DNA of 64,000 nucleotides from a bacterium A37T11 (GCA_900109895.1 FOBR01000006.1:124001-188000), one strand, 5' to 3'; shown: positions 23,923 through 34,101, counted from the first letter of the stretch. Program-made: numbers and translations. Notes: generated from the letters alone by a model not told the origin.

Positions 23923-26900
23923 GTGAAGCAAATTTTACGCTTAGGGGAAAGCTATGGCCCATCCCCTATCAAAAGATATATACGCTATGCCTTCTATTTA
24001 GGCATAGCCTGTTTGACAGTCAGCAAAGTACAGGCACAAATCCTGATCAAAGGCACAGTCATTGACTCCGCAAGCAGAGAACCCTTGCCTGGGGTAACTA
24101 TCACCCTAAAAGGAACCAATTACCGCGCCGTCACGAATGGCAAGGGGGAATACCAAATTTCGGCAAATCCAGGAGACATCCTCGTGTTTTCTGCAATGGG
24201 TTATAAAGTGCTCGAACGGAAAACAAATGGCGGTGTCTTAAATGTAATGCTGGAAATGGTCGCAGCAGAACTTGAAGAAGTGGAGGTGCAAGGCAGTACG
24301 GGTTATCAATTATTACCAAAAAACCACCCAGGCTCTTATGATGTTATCAGTGATAAACTACTCAACAGAAGCGTAGGTCTAAGCATTATGGACCGGATCA
24401 AGGACCTTACACCAGGAATGTCATTTTATAATCCGGTCGATGGCTTGCTGATACGTGGCAGGAGTACCATTTATTCAGGTGTTGCACCCTTGATAGTAAT
24501 TGATAACTTTCCATACGACGGAGACCTTAATAACCTAAATCCAAACGATGTTTCCTCGGTCACAATTTTAAAAGATGCCTCCGCTGCTTCCATTTGGGGA
24601 GCAAGGGCTGGAAATGGCGTAATTGTCATAACCACAAAAAAGGGGGATTCCAAAAAAATGAAATTTGAGCTAAGTTCAACCGTCAACATGCAGGATAAAC
24701 CGGACCTATATGAAGCTGACAGGCTAAACAGCAGCGACCTTATTGATATAGAGGAATTTCTTTTCGGGAAAAATGTGTATAACTCCATTCTTAATAACAG
24801 GACCACCAGGCCATCTGTGACTCCCGTAGTAGAAATTCTGGCCAAAGCGCGAAGCGGCGACATTAGTGAGGCAGAAGCCGCCACACAAATTAATGTATTA
24901 CGAAATAATGACGTTAGGGATGACCTGTTGAAATATTTTTATCAAACCTCAATTAACCAGCAGTATGCGTTGAACGTGAGTGGGGCTACTGATAAAATTG
25001 ATTATTACTTTTCGGGAGGACTGGATAAACTAACAGATAACTTTGTTGGCGGGACTACAAGTGACCGGGTTACCGTTAAGAGCAGGCAGAACTTTCATAT
25101 TACACGAAAGTTCAATGCCGAACTGGCATTGAATTATGCGCAGCTAACTTCCAAAGCGGGCAATAATTCAGGAATCGGAATCGGGGGGCTTACTCCTTAT
25201 ACAGACCTGGTGGATGACCAGGGCAAAGGGCTGATCCTTGAAAATGGGTTACGTGGTTTATATACGGATACAGCCGGCAGGGGTAATTTGCTGAACTGGA
25301 AAAATGTTCCGCTGGATGACATCGGGCAAACTGAACATACAACCCAATTAAAGGATTTTATATTGAATGCCGGGTTGAGTTATGAATTTGTGCAGGGTTT
25401 AACGCTGAACGTAAAATACCAGTTTGAAAACCAAACCGAGCAACGACGGACTTTATACCAGGAAGACTCTTATTTCACAAGGGATTTAATCAACAGGTAT
25501 GCGCAGCCGTCAACCAACGGCACCTATACGTTCCCTGTCCCGGTGGGGGGCATTGCCGATTACACCAACGGGGGTATGTCGTCCCATCAGGGCCGTATAC
25601 AGGCTAATTATGTCAAAACATTTAATACAGACCATTCAATAAATTTGTTTGCTGGTTGGGAAATCAAGAATAAAGTTGATATAAATAATACAAACAGGAT
25701 GTACGGATATAACCGTACAGGTAGCTTGGTCAATACAAACATGGATTACGTAACAAGATATAAATATTCCTATAGTAATTCTACGGCGACAATTCCGAAT
25801 AATCAGTCCATATCCGAAATCCTGGACCGGTTTATTTCCAGTTATATAAACGGGACCTATTCTTTTAAAGACCGGTATACACTATCGGCAAGTGCCAGGA
25901 ATGATGCAGCCAACCTGTTCGGCGTAAAGACAAACCAGAAAAGCGTTCCGCTCTGGTCTGCAGGTCTGGGCTGGAAAATCAGCGAAGAGGAATTCTACAA
26001 GATAGGCTGGTTGCCTGGCTTAAATGTTAGGGCAACCTATGGCTATAACGGTAATTTTTCAAGAAGAACCACAGCGGCTTCCACCGGTGAATATCGCCAA
26101 TCGGTAAATACCGGCCTGCTCAGGGGCTGGATTGTGAACCCGCCCAACGATAATTTGCGATGGGAGAAAACCCGTATACTCAATATGGGCATTGACTTTT
26201 CTTTCAAAAACGACCGGTTGAGTGGAAAAATTGAATTTTACCATAAAAATTCCGCAGACCTGATTGCGGAAGCGCCTTTCGATCCGACCCTAGGGATGAT
26301 TCCCCCCACGGGCACCATTTCTGTTTTCTATGGTAACAGCGCCAATATGAAAGGGCACGGATTGGAGGTTGAACTGAACTCAAGGAACCTGACCGGCAGG
26401 TTCAGCTGGCAAACGACGTTTCTTTTCAGTTCCTCCAGCTCCAAACTAACGAAATATTTAGTTGAGCCATCTAACAGTGCCAGCAGTTACCTTAGCACCT
26501 CACAATTGGTTCCGGTAACCGGTAAGCCACTGTATGCGGTATACAGTTTTACGTGGGCAGGCCTCGATCCGGAGAACGGGAACCCATTAGGTTATAAAGG
26601 ACCGGCAATAAGCGATGACTGGACCTACTTGTATCAGCAGACACCGGTAGACAGTTTAGTTTATCACGGTGCTGTCCAGCCGGTTTCTTTTGGAGCCATC
26701 CGTAATTCCTTTAGCTGGAAAAATCTTTCTTTCTCATTTAATATTAGTTATAAAGGGGGGTATTATTTCAGGCGGCCCTCCATTAGTTACAGCGCAATAA
26801 ATAATACGCTAAGAAACCTGCATCACGATTTTAATGACCGCTGGCAAAATCCGGGGGATGAAAACCGTACGGATGTCCCTTCATGGGTCTATCCTAATCC

Positions 26901-27153
26901 AAACGGCAACCGTGACAATTTCTACTTAAATTCGGAAGCCCTGGTGCTTCCGGCTGACCATATCCGTCTGGAAGATATAAACTTTAGCTATACGGTGCCT
27001 GTTTTAGGTGCCTTCCGCAATATGCGGTTGTATATATATCTGTCCCAATCAGAACTGCTGTGGACTAAAAACCGGGAGCATATTGACCCCTACTACCCCA
27101 ACGGACGACAAGTAAGGGGGACACTATCATTTGGACTGAACACTAATTTTTAA
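23923..27153 (+). CDS. SusC/RagA-family TonB-dependent transporter
   Basis: 1076 residues. The start codon appears to be GTG at 23923 (MKQILRLGESYG...); an ATG 10 bp earlier is in another frame. Signal peptide to about residue 39 (FYLGIACLTVSKVQAQ), carboxypeptidase-regulatory-like domain (KGTVIDSASREPLPGVTITL), plug (IKDLTPGMSFYNPVDGLLIR, VTILKDASAASIWGARAGNG), then a beta-barrel. The TonB-box region lacks the usual VVVGYG and reads EVEVQGSTGYQLL, a form seen in SusC proteins that travel with TlpA proteins. First gene of a SusC-SusD-TlpA operon; no STN domain, so no direct FecR signalling is expected. Confidence 0.93.
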   Translation: MKQILRLGESYGPSPIKRYIRYAFYLGIACLTVSKVQAQILIKGTVIDSASREPLPGVTITLKGTNYRAVTNGKGEYQISANPGDILVFSAMGYKVLERKTNGGVLNVMLEMVAAELEEVEVQGSTGYQLLPKNHPGSYDVISDKLLNRSVGLSIMDRIKDLTPGMSFYNPVDGLLIRGRSTIYSGVAPLIVIDNFPYDGDLNNLNPNDVSSVTILKDASAASIWGARAGNGVIVITTKKGDSKKMKFELSSTVNMQDKPDLYEADRLNSSDLIDIEEFLFGKNVYNSILNNRTTRPSVTPVVEILAKARSGDISEAEAATQINVLRNNDVRDDLLKYFYQTSINQQYALNVSGATDKIDYYFSGGLDKLTDNFVGGTTSDRVTVKSRQNFHITRKFNAELALNYAQLTSKAGNNSGIGIGGLTPYTDLVDDQGKGLILENGLRGLYTDTAGRGNLLNWKNVPLDDIGQTEHTTQLKDFILNAGLSYEFVQGLTLNVKYQFENQTEQRRTLYQEDSYFTRDLINRYAQPSTNGTYTFPVPVGGIADYTNGGMSSHQGRIQANYVKTFNTDHSINLFAGWEIKNKVDINNTNRMYGYNRTGSLVNTNMDYVTRYKYSYSNSTATIPNNQSISEILDRFISSYINGTYSFKDRYTLSASARNDAANLFGVKTNQKSVPLWSAGLGWKISEEEFYKIGWLPGLNVRATYGYNGNFSRRTTAASTGEYRQSVNTGLLRGWIVNPPNDNLRWEKTRILNMGIDFSFKNDRLSGKIEFYHKNSADLIAEAPFDPTLGMIPPTGTISVFYGNSANMKGHGLEVELNSRNLTGRFSWQTTFLFSSSSSKLTKYLVEPSNSASSYLSTSQLVPVTGKPLYAVYSFTWAGLDPENGNPLGYKGPAISDDWTYLYQQTPVDSLVYHGAVQPVSFGAIRNSFSWKNLSFSFNISYKGGYYFRRPSISYSAINNTLRNLHHDFNDRWQNPGDENRTDVPSWVYPNPNGNRDNFYLNSEALVLPADHIRLEDINFSYTVPVLGAFRNMRLYIYLSQSELLWTKNREHIDPYYPNGRQVRGTLSFGLNTNF

Positions 27154-27173
27154 ATTTTCAATTTTCTGGCACG

Positions 27174-28607
27174 ATGAACACCTATACTTATATTTCTATT
27201 TTATTTTTTTTGTGCTGCATTTCCTGCAGCAGGACAGATTACCTGAACGGAAAACCGGACCAAAGCCTTATAATCCCGGAAACACTGGAAGACTTCCAGG
27301 CCATACTGGACAACGATGAAATCATGAACGGCACGGAGGGAGCGGGTGCACAGCAAAGAACCACCGGATTGTTGCCTGGGTTTTTGGAAGGGGGTGCAGA
27401 TGATTACTACTGCCGGGAGAATGTCATTGAAAATAACCAGGGTACCGTACTTACATATTTGTTAACGTGGAACGATGATATCTATGGTTCCAGCTGGAGA
27501 ATAAGCGATTGGCAAATTGCCTATCGCCCTGTATTTTATGCAAACCTGGTTTTGGAGAAGTTAGCAGGTATAGAGCGCTCCGAAAATAACAGCATTAATT
27601 ACGATCGTATAATGGGATCCGCCTATTATTACAGGGCCTATATGTTTTTTCATTTAGCACAGGTGTATGCGCCGCCTTACGTGCCGGACGAGCTGGGCGG
27701 GAAGTGGGGGATACCTTTACGGTTAACCGCTGATATGGACGAAAGGATTTTCCGGGCAACGCTTGATGAAACCTATCAGCAAATACTGAATGATTTGAAA
27801 TCAGCATTGCCTTTATTGCCTGAAAAGGCCCCGGTAAGCACAAGGCCCTCCAAAGCCGCTGTTCACGGCATGCTGGCTAAAGTATATTTAACGATGCATA
27901 ACTATCAGGAGGCTTATCACTATGCTGATCTGTCGCTAAATATAACCTCTGCCTTACTGGACTATAATACGCTCGATACATCAAAGGTCTACCCGTTTCC
28001 TTTCTTTAAGAACAATGACGAAATCATCTTTATGTCTAACCTGGCAGCATCAAATTCGGCCATTGGCAGCATTGTTTATAATGCTACCATAGATACCTTG
28101 TTACTAAAGCAGTACGAAAAGGGTGACTTGCGCAGACCTCTGTATTACAGGGATGCAGCGCCTATGTGGGGAAACTCGGGAATGTTCTTTCAGGGAAGTT
28201 TGAACGGAAATTCCTCCTACCGGTTCTTTTCAGGCATTACAAGCGGCGAATTACTGCTTATCAGGGCAGAATGCCGGATCAGACAAGGGAGTATTGCGGA
28301 AGGCTTGAACGATCTGCATCAACTGCTGAAGTCACGGTTTGAACCAAGTTTCCTTGAGCCTTACGAGGAACAAGATCAGCAGGCGGCATTGGAAACTGTT
28401 TTCAGTGAACGAAGGAAGGAGCTGGTGATGCGTGGCTTACGATGGCAGGATCTGAGGCGGCTAAATGCAGAAGGCAGGAATATTACTATATCCCGGGAAA
28501 TAGATGGGGTTAGGTATACCTTAGCAGCCGATGATCCCAGGTGGACCTATCTGATACCACCAGACGTTATTGGTTTTAATCCGGATATGCCCCAGAATTT
28601 GCGTTAG
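27174..28607 (+). CDS. SusD/RagB-family outer-membrane lipoprotein
   Basis: 477 residues with lipoprotein signal (FFLCCISCSR). SusD features are a helical repeat region (GSAYYYRAYMFFHLAQVYAP, KAAVHGMLAKVYLTMHNYQE) and the C-terminal ERRKELVMRGLRWQDLRRLN motif. Starts 20 bp after the SusC stop. This shorter SusD class commonly accompanies TlpA-linked SusC. Ligand unknown; a peptide or protein cannot be excluded. Confidence 0.92.
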   Translation: MNTYTYISILFFLCCISCSRTDYLNGKPDQSLIIPETLEDFQAILDNDEIMNGTEGAGAQQRTTGLLPGFLEGGADDYYCRENVIENNQGTVLTYLLTWNDDIYGSSWRISDWQIAYRPVFYANLVLEKLAGIERSENNSINYDRIMGSAYYYRAYMFFHLAQVYAPPYVPDELGGKWGIPLRLTADMDERIFRATLDETYQQILNDLKSALPLLPEKAPVSTRPSKAAVHGMLAKVYLTMHNYQEAYHYADLSLNITSALLDYNTLDTSKVYPFPFFKNNDEIIFMSNLAASNSAIGSIVYNATIDTLLLKQYEKGDLRRPLYYRDAAPMWGNSGMFFQGSLNGNSSYRFFSGITSGELLLIRAECRIRQGSIAEGLNDLHQLLKSRFEPSFLEPYEEQDQQAALETVFSERRKELVMRGLRWQDLRRLNAEGRNITISREIDGVRYTLAADDPRWTYLIPPDVIGFNPDMPQNLR

Positions 28608-28632
28608 TCATTTTTAATAAACTGGTTCTATT

Positions 28633-30006
28633 ATGAAATTTCATCTTATAATATGCACTCTAATGATAATTATATGTTCATTTTCCCTGCATGCTCAGAA
28701 TGCATTTATGGATACAATCCGGCCAATAAAAATTGGTGAAAAGGTTCCGGATATCCTTATAAAAGACATTTACAATTATAAAAAGAGTTTTGCTAAACTT
28801 TCTGAATTGTATCAGGACCGTCTCCTGATCTTAGATTTCTGGGCGGTGACGTGTGCCATTTGTGTCCAGACATTTCCTAAGTTACATCAGCTGCAAAACG
28901 AATTTTCAACCTCGTTGAGAATAATGCCCGTAGGCTTGGAAGATCCGAACTTCATGACTATCCGTGATTTTTTGAAAGATAAGGAAGGGGGACCTTTTGC
29001 ATTGAAACTACCGTATTCTGTACAGCATCATGAAGAGACTTTATTGAAAAAACTATTTCCCTTCAGAACCGTGCCGCATTTGGTCTGGATAAACAACGCT
29101 GGTGTTGTTGTTGCAATCACCGGACATCAGGAACTATGCCGCCAGGCAATTGATAAGGCTGTCAGAGGAGTAAAGCCGGGACTTTACGAGAAGCGTGATA
29201 AGAAAATCTATGCCATAAACAATAACAGCAGGAAGATTATAATCGATTATGAGCGGGCAGACGGGAAAACAGACTTTGGGACCAGGCTGACCGGGTACAT
29301 AGATACGTTGCGCTCAGGTATTCCGGGAGACCGTCAGCTTGATAGCCGTATAACACGCATATTTTCGATCAATGCTTCCATCGCCAGTCTTTATCAGTTT
29401 GCTTACATGGATTCCATATCAGACTTTAGCCATTTGGGTTTTTTACACCGAATTGATTACCCTGATGACCGGTCATATATTCCAAGGCTGGTTGCTTTAA
29501 GATTTGATAACAGCGTTTCTGAAGTTGAAAAGCAAAAGTTTAACCAGGACTCACTGTTTAGTTATGAAGCAATATATCCTTCAAAAATATCTGTCAAGCA
29601 GGCTAAAACATATATGGTTTATGACTTGGACAGATTTTTTGGATTAACCAGCAGAATTGAAAAAAAGATTTTAACCTGTTGGGCGTTAATTAACTTGGAA
29701 AAAAAGCAGATAAAAGGACCTACAGACCATACAAATACCTGCAATACAGCTGAACTTGTTTCGATTGATAACAAGATTGGCTATAAATACTACAAGGTAA
29801 CCACTGAACGCATCAGTTCATTTGTAGCAACGCAACTTTATAATTATCTGATTGTAGATGAAACGGATTCCGAAGATGTTTTTAACCTGACACTTTTGCC
29901 CATCAGACCGAACAGTATAGCAGAAATGAGAGATCAGTTGCGATCTTACGGTTTTGATTTGGTCCCGCGGGAAAAGGAAATGGATATCCTGGTCTTACGC
30001 AGGTAA
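28633..30006 (+). CDS. TlpA-like periplasmic thioredoxin with long C-terminal extension
   Basis: 457 residues, signal peptide ending about residue 22 (SFSLHAQ). Residues 35-165 form a redoxin/TlpA domain with a CxxC site at C74-C77 (FWAVTCAICVQTFPKL) and a cis-proline region FRTVPHLVWIN. The remaining 290 residues have no recognised domain and probably fold on their own. Third gene of the SusCD operon, followed by a strong terminator. Suggested role: thiol-disulfide exchange in the periplasm on a substrate or partner of this transporter. Confidence 0.85.
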   Translation: MKFHLIICTLMIIICSFSLHAQNAFMDTIRPIKIGEKVPDILIKDIYNYKKSFAKLSELYQDRLLILDFWAVTCAICVQTFPKLHQLQNEFSTSLRIMPVGLEDPNFMTIRDFLKDKEGGPFALKLPYSVQHHEETLLKKLFPFRTVPHLVWINNAGVVVAITGHQELCRQAIDKAVRGVKPGLYEKRDKKIYAINNNSRKIIIDYERADGKTDFGTRLTGYIDTLRSGIPGDRQLDSRITRIFSINASIASLYQFAYMDSISDFSHLGFLHRIDYPDDRSYIPRLVALRFDNSVSEVEKQKFNQDSLFSYEAIYPSKISVKQAKTYMVYDLDRFFGLTSRIEKKILTCWALINLEKKQIKGPTDHTNTCNTAELVSIDNKIGYKYYKVTTERISSFVATQLYNYLIVDETDSEDVFNLTLLPIRPNSIAEMRDQLRSYGFDLVPREKEMDILVLRR

Positions 30007-30047
30007 GCTGTATTGATGTTCTTTCCAATACATCGTTAATTGTAATT

Positions 30048-30079
30048 AGAGTACCAGTTTTAAAATAAACTGGTACTCT
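30048..30079 (+). terminator. Strong hairpin after the SusC-SusD-TlpA operon
   Basis: A perfect 13-bp inverted repeat, AGAGTACCAGTTT and its complement, around a 6-bp loop, 42 bp after the TlpA stop. No long T-run follows, so the terminator call rests on stem strength. Confidence 0.75.
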
Positions 30080-30153
30080 AAGAGGTTGCGGCATCTTGTA
30101 GTAGCCGCTTACAGGTATGAAAGCCGCTTTTAGTCACCCCGGATCAAGCCAAT

Positions 30154-30705
30154 TTAGGAGCCGGGGTTAGTTGGCCTTTTTTCAAAAGCCTGAGTTGGGC
30201 TTCCGGAAATTGGACGCCATACCCAAACGCCCGGCGATATCTGGACGTGTTCAATATCATCTTCTGAAAAGGCAAGTACACAGCAGTATACGCCAGGATT
30301 ACATGATGAACTTGGAGACGACGTCGGGGGCATTGGATTTCCAGCAGCATTTGTAGGGAAGCTGGCTACTGTACAGGTTGACAGGTCACAAGGATCGTCA
30401 CCTACATTGTTTGAGGAAGTAACCTGAAAATAATAATACGTCTGAGTCTTCTTGATTTCAGACTTAACGCCTTTACCCCCTTCAACCTTCCCGGTCACCA
30501 TCGTTTTGGCAAGCTGTGCCGGAACCACAATAACCGGTTTAACTTTCTTTGCCAGGCTAACGGCTTCCGTCACGTCAGCGGCTTTTGCTGTTGCTATTCC
30601 CTGTGCATAGCCTGAGCCGGCAAGGAACATCAACACTAAACTTACGATGAAGGCTATAAATAACTCTTTTACATTTAAGCCTTCGTTATTGACCGTATTT
30701 GTCAT
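30154..30705 (-). CDS. Secreted cysteine-containing protein (DUF6520-like)
   Basis: 183 residues with a signal peptide (VKELFIAFIVSLVLMFLAGS, GYAQG). The mature part has a YYYFQVTSSN segment and a cluster of cysteines: DDPCDLSTCTVASFP and CNPGVYCCVLAFSEDD. This resembles the small secreted DUF6520 proteins of Bacteroidota, whose function is unknown, although it is longer than most. It converges on the SusC-SusD-TlpA operon. The even number of cysteines and the nearby TlpA suggest disulfide handling, which is inference. Confidence 0.6.
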   Translation of the reverse strand: MTNTVNNEGLNVKELFIAFIVSLVLMFLAGSGYAQGIATAKAADVTEAVSLAKKVKPVIVVPAQLAKTMVTGKVEGGKGVKSEIKKTQTYYYFQVTSSNNVGDDPCDLSTCTVASFPTNAAGNPMPPTSSPSSSCNPGVYCCVLAFSEDDIEHVQISPGVWVWRPISGSPTQAFEKRPTNPGS

Positions 30706-30905
30706 ACGTATGAACTTTTGTTTCCCTTATTTCGAAAAAAAGCATCCAAAAAATGTTAAGTTTGTATTCGATTTGTTAGTTATCTGCCGGCCCAGGCAGA
30801 TGGCACATTTGAGGGGCTGTCCACTATGGGCAGCCTTTGTGTGTTATAGCCCACACACTAATCTCTAAATTTCACGGCCCCTTGCCGGAACAAAGCATGT
30901 TTACG

Positions 30906-31112
30906 GTTATGAACAGTAGTTATAAATAGCATCTTCAGGATAGCCGGTGAAAGAAATACCAAAGAACGCGAAACCTCCCTGTACCGCACCAACAAACAAA
31001 TGGCGTTTACCAATACAGAAGTTGTTTGCTTCCACAGCAGCAAGCCCAGTAATAACCGATATAAGGCTATTGGCGCTTGCTTAAATTTTGCTGTTATTTT
31101 ATTAATCCGTTT
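30906..31112 (-). pseudogene. Frameshifted small secreted-type protein
   Basis: One frame from the ATG at 31112 gives MKRINKITAKFKQAP; another frame then carries NSLISVITGLAAVEANNFCI, GKRHLFVGAVQGGFAFFGIS and FTGYPEDAIYNYCS. Joined by one shift they make a plausible small protein of about 70 residues ending in a cysteine motif. The continuous 90-residue frame over the same bases (30858-31130) is arginine- and leucine-rich and looks like an out-of-frame reading. No family is recognised. Confidence 0.35.
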
Positions 31113-31204
31113 CATTGTTTTCAGTTTCATCCTTTACTTCCTGAATGACTTTACAAAAATCTGCTAAATTTCTGGCTTAAAAACAAAAAGTGCCTTTAGA
31201 TTTT

Positions 31205-32230
31205 TCAGCGATTTTCATCGTTTTTTCTAAGGGTACATCCAGGGTGGTAAAAATGGATATTATTGGAAGTCAAATGCCCCGATGTTACCTTTAAAAGGTA
31301 TTTTTGATAGTCTGCTTGAAATTTCTTTCCATCTTCGTAGCCTACTTGCATATAAACGTCTGCAATTGGTTCATTCCGTTCATTTAAAAGAAATTGGGCT
31401 TTAGTGATACGTAAATACGTCACATATTCGTGCGGTGTACAGTAAAATTCGCTTTTAAACTGCGCATACAAGGATTCTTCCGTGGTATGGAACTGGTTTT
31501 CCAGAAAAGCGTTGCTGAGGTGTGGCATCCCATAATTTTCACTGAGCCATGCTATGGCTTTGTATGCGGGTAGTTGCATTTTTTTATCGACAAGCGCATC
31601 ATATTCTTCCATAATGGCTGCAATGCATGCCTCAATCCTGCCCCCTACTATGCCCAGGTTTTGATTGCTTAGGGAATAAATTTCCTCCAGTAAGTTGCTT
31701 ATCCTTTTATTGATCCGGCAACGGGGCATGATCAAGTAATTTAATTGTCCGAAAAGAAAATGCCGAATGAAAGATTGCAGATGCGGGTATGGAGAAAAAA
31801 CTTTTTGTACCCAAGCAGGATCAAGTGTCAGGACCAAAGCGATCGTATTTTGCTGAAAACAGGTTGCGTTGACCTTGCCATCCTGATAATGGCTGGCATA
31901 CAATCTGTTTTTAGTCACTTTAGCTATTAATTCACCCATTTGGTCCATAAAATCAACTAAACCATTCAACAGGAAAAATAGAAATATATTTTTACCCTGG
32001 ATGTCAAAATCTAAATGGAAAGGGGTTTCTGATCTAATCTCATAGAGGTTCATCAGAAAGGGTTTGTAATTCAGTTGCTGACGTAAAAGTGTAGCGCCGT
32101 CCTTATAGGTTACTAAGTAAGCTTTAGCATATTTTAGTGGGTACTTACTATATTGCCGCGCCTGCTGCCAGGTCAATTCCACGTTGGATATAATCTTCTG
32201 GTGGTAATATTCTTTATAAGATATGTTCAT
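31205..32230 (-). CDS. AraC-family transcriptional regulator
   Basis: 341 residues. The C-terminal third (about 225-325) is an AraC-type double helix-turn-helix: AIAWLSENYGMPHLSNAFLE, EESLYAQFKSEFYCTPHEYV and YLRITKAQFLLNERNEPIAD, then VYMQVGYEDGKKFQADYQKY. The N-terminal two thirds is an unassigned sensor region without signal peptide or membrane segment, so this is a cytoplasmic regulator. Followed leftward by about 70 bp of non-coding DNA and oriented away from the Crp-like gene operon only by 33 bp, so it may be co-transcribed with it. Confidence 0.8.
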   Translation of the reverse strand: MNISYKEYYHQKIISNVELTWQQARQYSKYPLKYAKAYLVTYKDGATLLRQQLNYKPFLMNLYEIRSETPFHLDFDIQGKNIFLFFLLNGLVDFMDQMGELIAKVTKNRLYASHYQDGKVNATCFQQNTIALVLTLDPAWVQKVFSPYPHLQSFIRHFLFGQLNYLIMPRCRINKRISNLLEEIYSLSNQNLGIVGGRIEACIAAIMEEYDALVDKKMQLPAYKAIAWLSENYGMPHLSNAFLENQFHTTEESLYAQFKSEFYCTPHEYVTYLRITKAQFLLNERNEPIADVYMQVGYEDGKKFQADYQKYLLKVTSGHLTSNNIHFYHPGCTLRKNDENR

Positions 32231-32263
32231 GTTGGTTAGTTTTAGTTAGCTGATAATGGTATT

Positions 32264-32905
32264 TTAATAAGTACGATAGCTAATGCGGGAAAATCCCATG
32301 CGTCTGTTATATTGGAGAAAATACTGGGGGGCTACTTGTACATGCATAGCTTGCACCTCCAAAGTGAGCCGGTGAAGGATGTTGGCATGTAATATTGCAA
32401 ACTGTTGATACCGCTTTGCTGCATCACATTGGAGATATTCGTCTAGCGCCTTATAGGTCTTTTCCTGTTTTTCAGCAAGCCGTTCCATGACCTCACGCAA
32501 TACTGGATATACTTGCATTAATGCCCGCAAACTGGGATAGGAAATGCGCAAAGCACCGCCATCTTCAAGGGCTTCAATAAATCCATTACGCTCTTCCTTG
32601 TATAGCAGTGCTTGGGTATCCACGACGGGTTCCCGCCAATCACAAATATTCAGCCCGCATTTTTTATGCATATCCTGAATAAAGTAAGTATGCGCCAGTG
32701 CCTGTTCAAACCAATACAGGTAACCACTGTGATAGTTGCCCGGTTGTTCCAATACTTCGTGGCGTGTAACGGCAATAGGCCTTGAAAGTGCAGCGAAATC
32801 TTTGGTCAGCGCGGCCGTGACCCCCAGATCCAGGCCCATGGAGGGCCACAAATACCGGCTGATCAGCAGCCGTTTCAAGTATTCATCGTTTGGCAGGGCT
32901 TTCAT
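32264..32905 (-). CDS. Crp/Fnr-like protein with atypical C-terminus
   Basis: 213 residues. The middle (about 95-175) reads like the effector-to-dimer helix section of Crp/Fnr proteins of Bacteroidota: ALLYKEERNGFIEALEDGGA, LRISYPSLRALMQVYPVLRE and LAEKQEKTYKALDEYLQCDA. The C-terminus (VAPQYFLQYNRRMGFSRISY) sits where the helix-turn-helix 'ITPETLSRIR' is expected but is much altered, so DNA binding is uncertain. The ATG overlaps the upstream gene's stop (ATGA), a translationally coupled pair. Confidence 0.55.
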   Translation of the reverse strand: MKALPNDEYLKRLLISRYLWPSMGLDLGVTAALTKDFAALSRPIAVTRHEVLEQPGNYHSGYLYWFEQALAHTYFIQDMHKKCGLNICDWREPVVDTQALLYKEERNGFIEALEDGGALRISYPSLRALMQVYPVLREVMERLAEKQEKTYKALDEYLQCDAAKRYQQFAILHANILHRLTLEVQAMHVQVAPQYFLQYNRRMGFSRISYRTY

Positions 32906-33900
32906 GGATATACACGTTTATAATTATGCATGTCGATATCCTGAATTTCATTGTACCAGGGCATTTTCAAAAATCCTGGATAAACTAACACATTCACAAT
33001 ACTACCCTCCTCACTATCCTCATAAACGTATTCCTGAAACCAGATTAAATGTTCTTGCCGATTACCATGGTACAAGATCTCAACGCGCAAAAGATCATGC
33101 TCAAATGGTGGGCATTTAGTGATTACTTCTGCCGGATATGTATTTGGAGTGCCCTTTTCCAAATAGATATTGGCTAAACAAAGCATTGGGCCTGTATAAA
33201 ACCCAGCAACAAAACAGGTGATGGGCAGGCTTAGTAGCAGCCTCCATCGCCAGTGCTGCTCTCCAGTACGCCTTACTTTTAGCCATATGATCAATAAAAC
33301 AATTGGAAAGGTGACCAGCAAAGCTAGTTTGAGTGGAGCGAAGAAAAACACCAATGATCCCTCATAGAGCACACTTATTTTTTGTCCTGTAGCCATCAGT
33401 TGTAATCCGAAAAATAACAACATTTGTGGATAATGTTTACTTTTAAATGGATAAGGAGCCGAGATCACCAGCAGGGGCAATAGAAAAGCCCAGGCCAGCG
33501 TGACTGATAACGCATCTTGCAAAAATAAAATATGAAAGGAAATGACCGACGTACCTAGCAGTAGCTGCAGGCAAAGCCGTTCCTTTCCCCGGTATTGCAT
33601 CATCCGATCTATACTTTCATAAGCCTCCGCCAGTGCCTGGTTATGCGTTAATGGCCTGCGCCACCCGAATACAACACCTACCAACCAAAGTGTCAATAAC
33701 AACAATACCACAGCGATCCCTCCAAAAAAAACGGTTGCCAGGCCAAGTGCTGCGTACTGTAAAAAACTTTCCGGAGAAGATTCCAGGAAAACCAAGCTAT
33801 ACCAAACATGGTAAAGAGCCCCTGCGATCCAAAGCAACGGAACACAACAAGCCAGTATCAGCATGGAAAGCAACGTGATGGGATGGGAATTTATGTTCAT
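32902..33900 (-). CDS. Polytopic membrane protein of unknown function
   Basis: 332 residues with about seven hydrophobic segments: near 8-30, 48-78, 110-130, 132-150, 158-172, 180-208 and 220-243, then a hydrophilic C-terminal domain of about 80 residues (NTYPAEVITKCPPFEHDLLR, WFQEYVYEDSEEGSIVNVLV). No family is recognised. Coupled by a 4-bp overlap to the Crp-like gene, so the two may form a membrane sensor and effector unit; this is inference. Confidence 0.7.
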   Translation of the reverse strand: MNINSHPITLLSMLILACCVPLLWIAGALYHVWYSLVFLESSPESFLQYAALGLATVFFGGIAVVLLLLTLWLVGVVFGWRRPLTHNQALAEAYESIDRMMQYRGKERLCLQLLLGTSVISFHILFLQDALSVTLAWAFLLPLLVISAPYPFKSKHYPQMLLFFGLQLMATGQKISVLYEGSLVFFFAPLKLALLVTFPIVLLIIWLKVRRTGEQHWRWRLLLSLPITCFVAGFYTGPMLCLANIYLEKGTPNTYPAEVITKCPPFEHDLLRVEILYHGNRQEHLIWFQEYVYEDSEEGSIVNVLVYPGFLKMPWYNEIQDIDMHNYKRVYP

Positions 33901-33954
33901 CTTTTTGATCTTTTAGTTGCTGTAAAATTACCAACTAAAAGCGCTGACCAGAAA

Positions 33955-34101
33955 GAATTAAAGGTGTTTTTGAGGGAATGACATTCGTCAAGGCTTAATT
34001 GCTTTTAATCGGGGATTAAATGGCCTTTTTCGGTGATTGAATGACTTAAATGGGGGATTAAATGCCTTCATCCATGTTTAAATGATTTCAAAAGTATATC
34101 G
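33955..34101. repeat. Third 21-bp array, seven units
   Basis: Seven consecutive 21-bp segments starting at 33955, 33976, 33997, 34018, 34039, 34060 and 34081. Most begin RAATG or AATT, and several end GGGGATT or GGTGATT, so the junction reads GGGGATTAAATG. It lies between the divergent genes at 33900 and 34228, upstream of the LytTR-like membrane protein. It is AT-richer and shorter than the arrays at 13.9 and 15.4 kb and shares with them only the period. Confidence 0.65.

Noticed and set aside
30858..31130. 90-residue membrane-like protein
   Set aside because: The frame is dominated by R and L as in out-of-frame readings; a neighbouring frame has better protein character.
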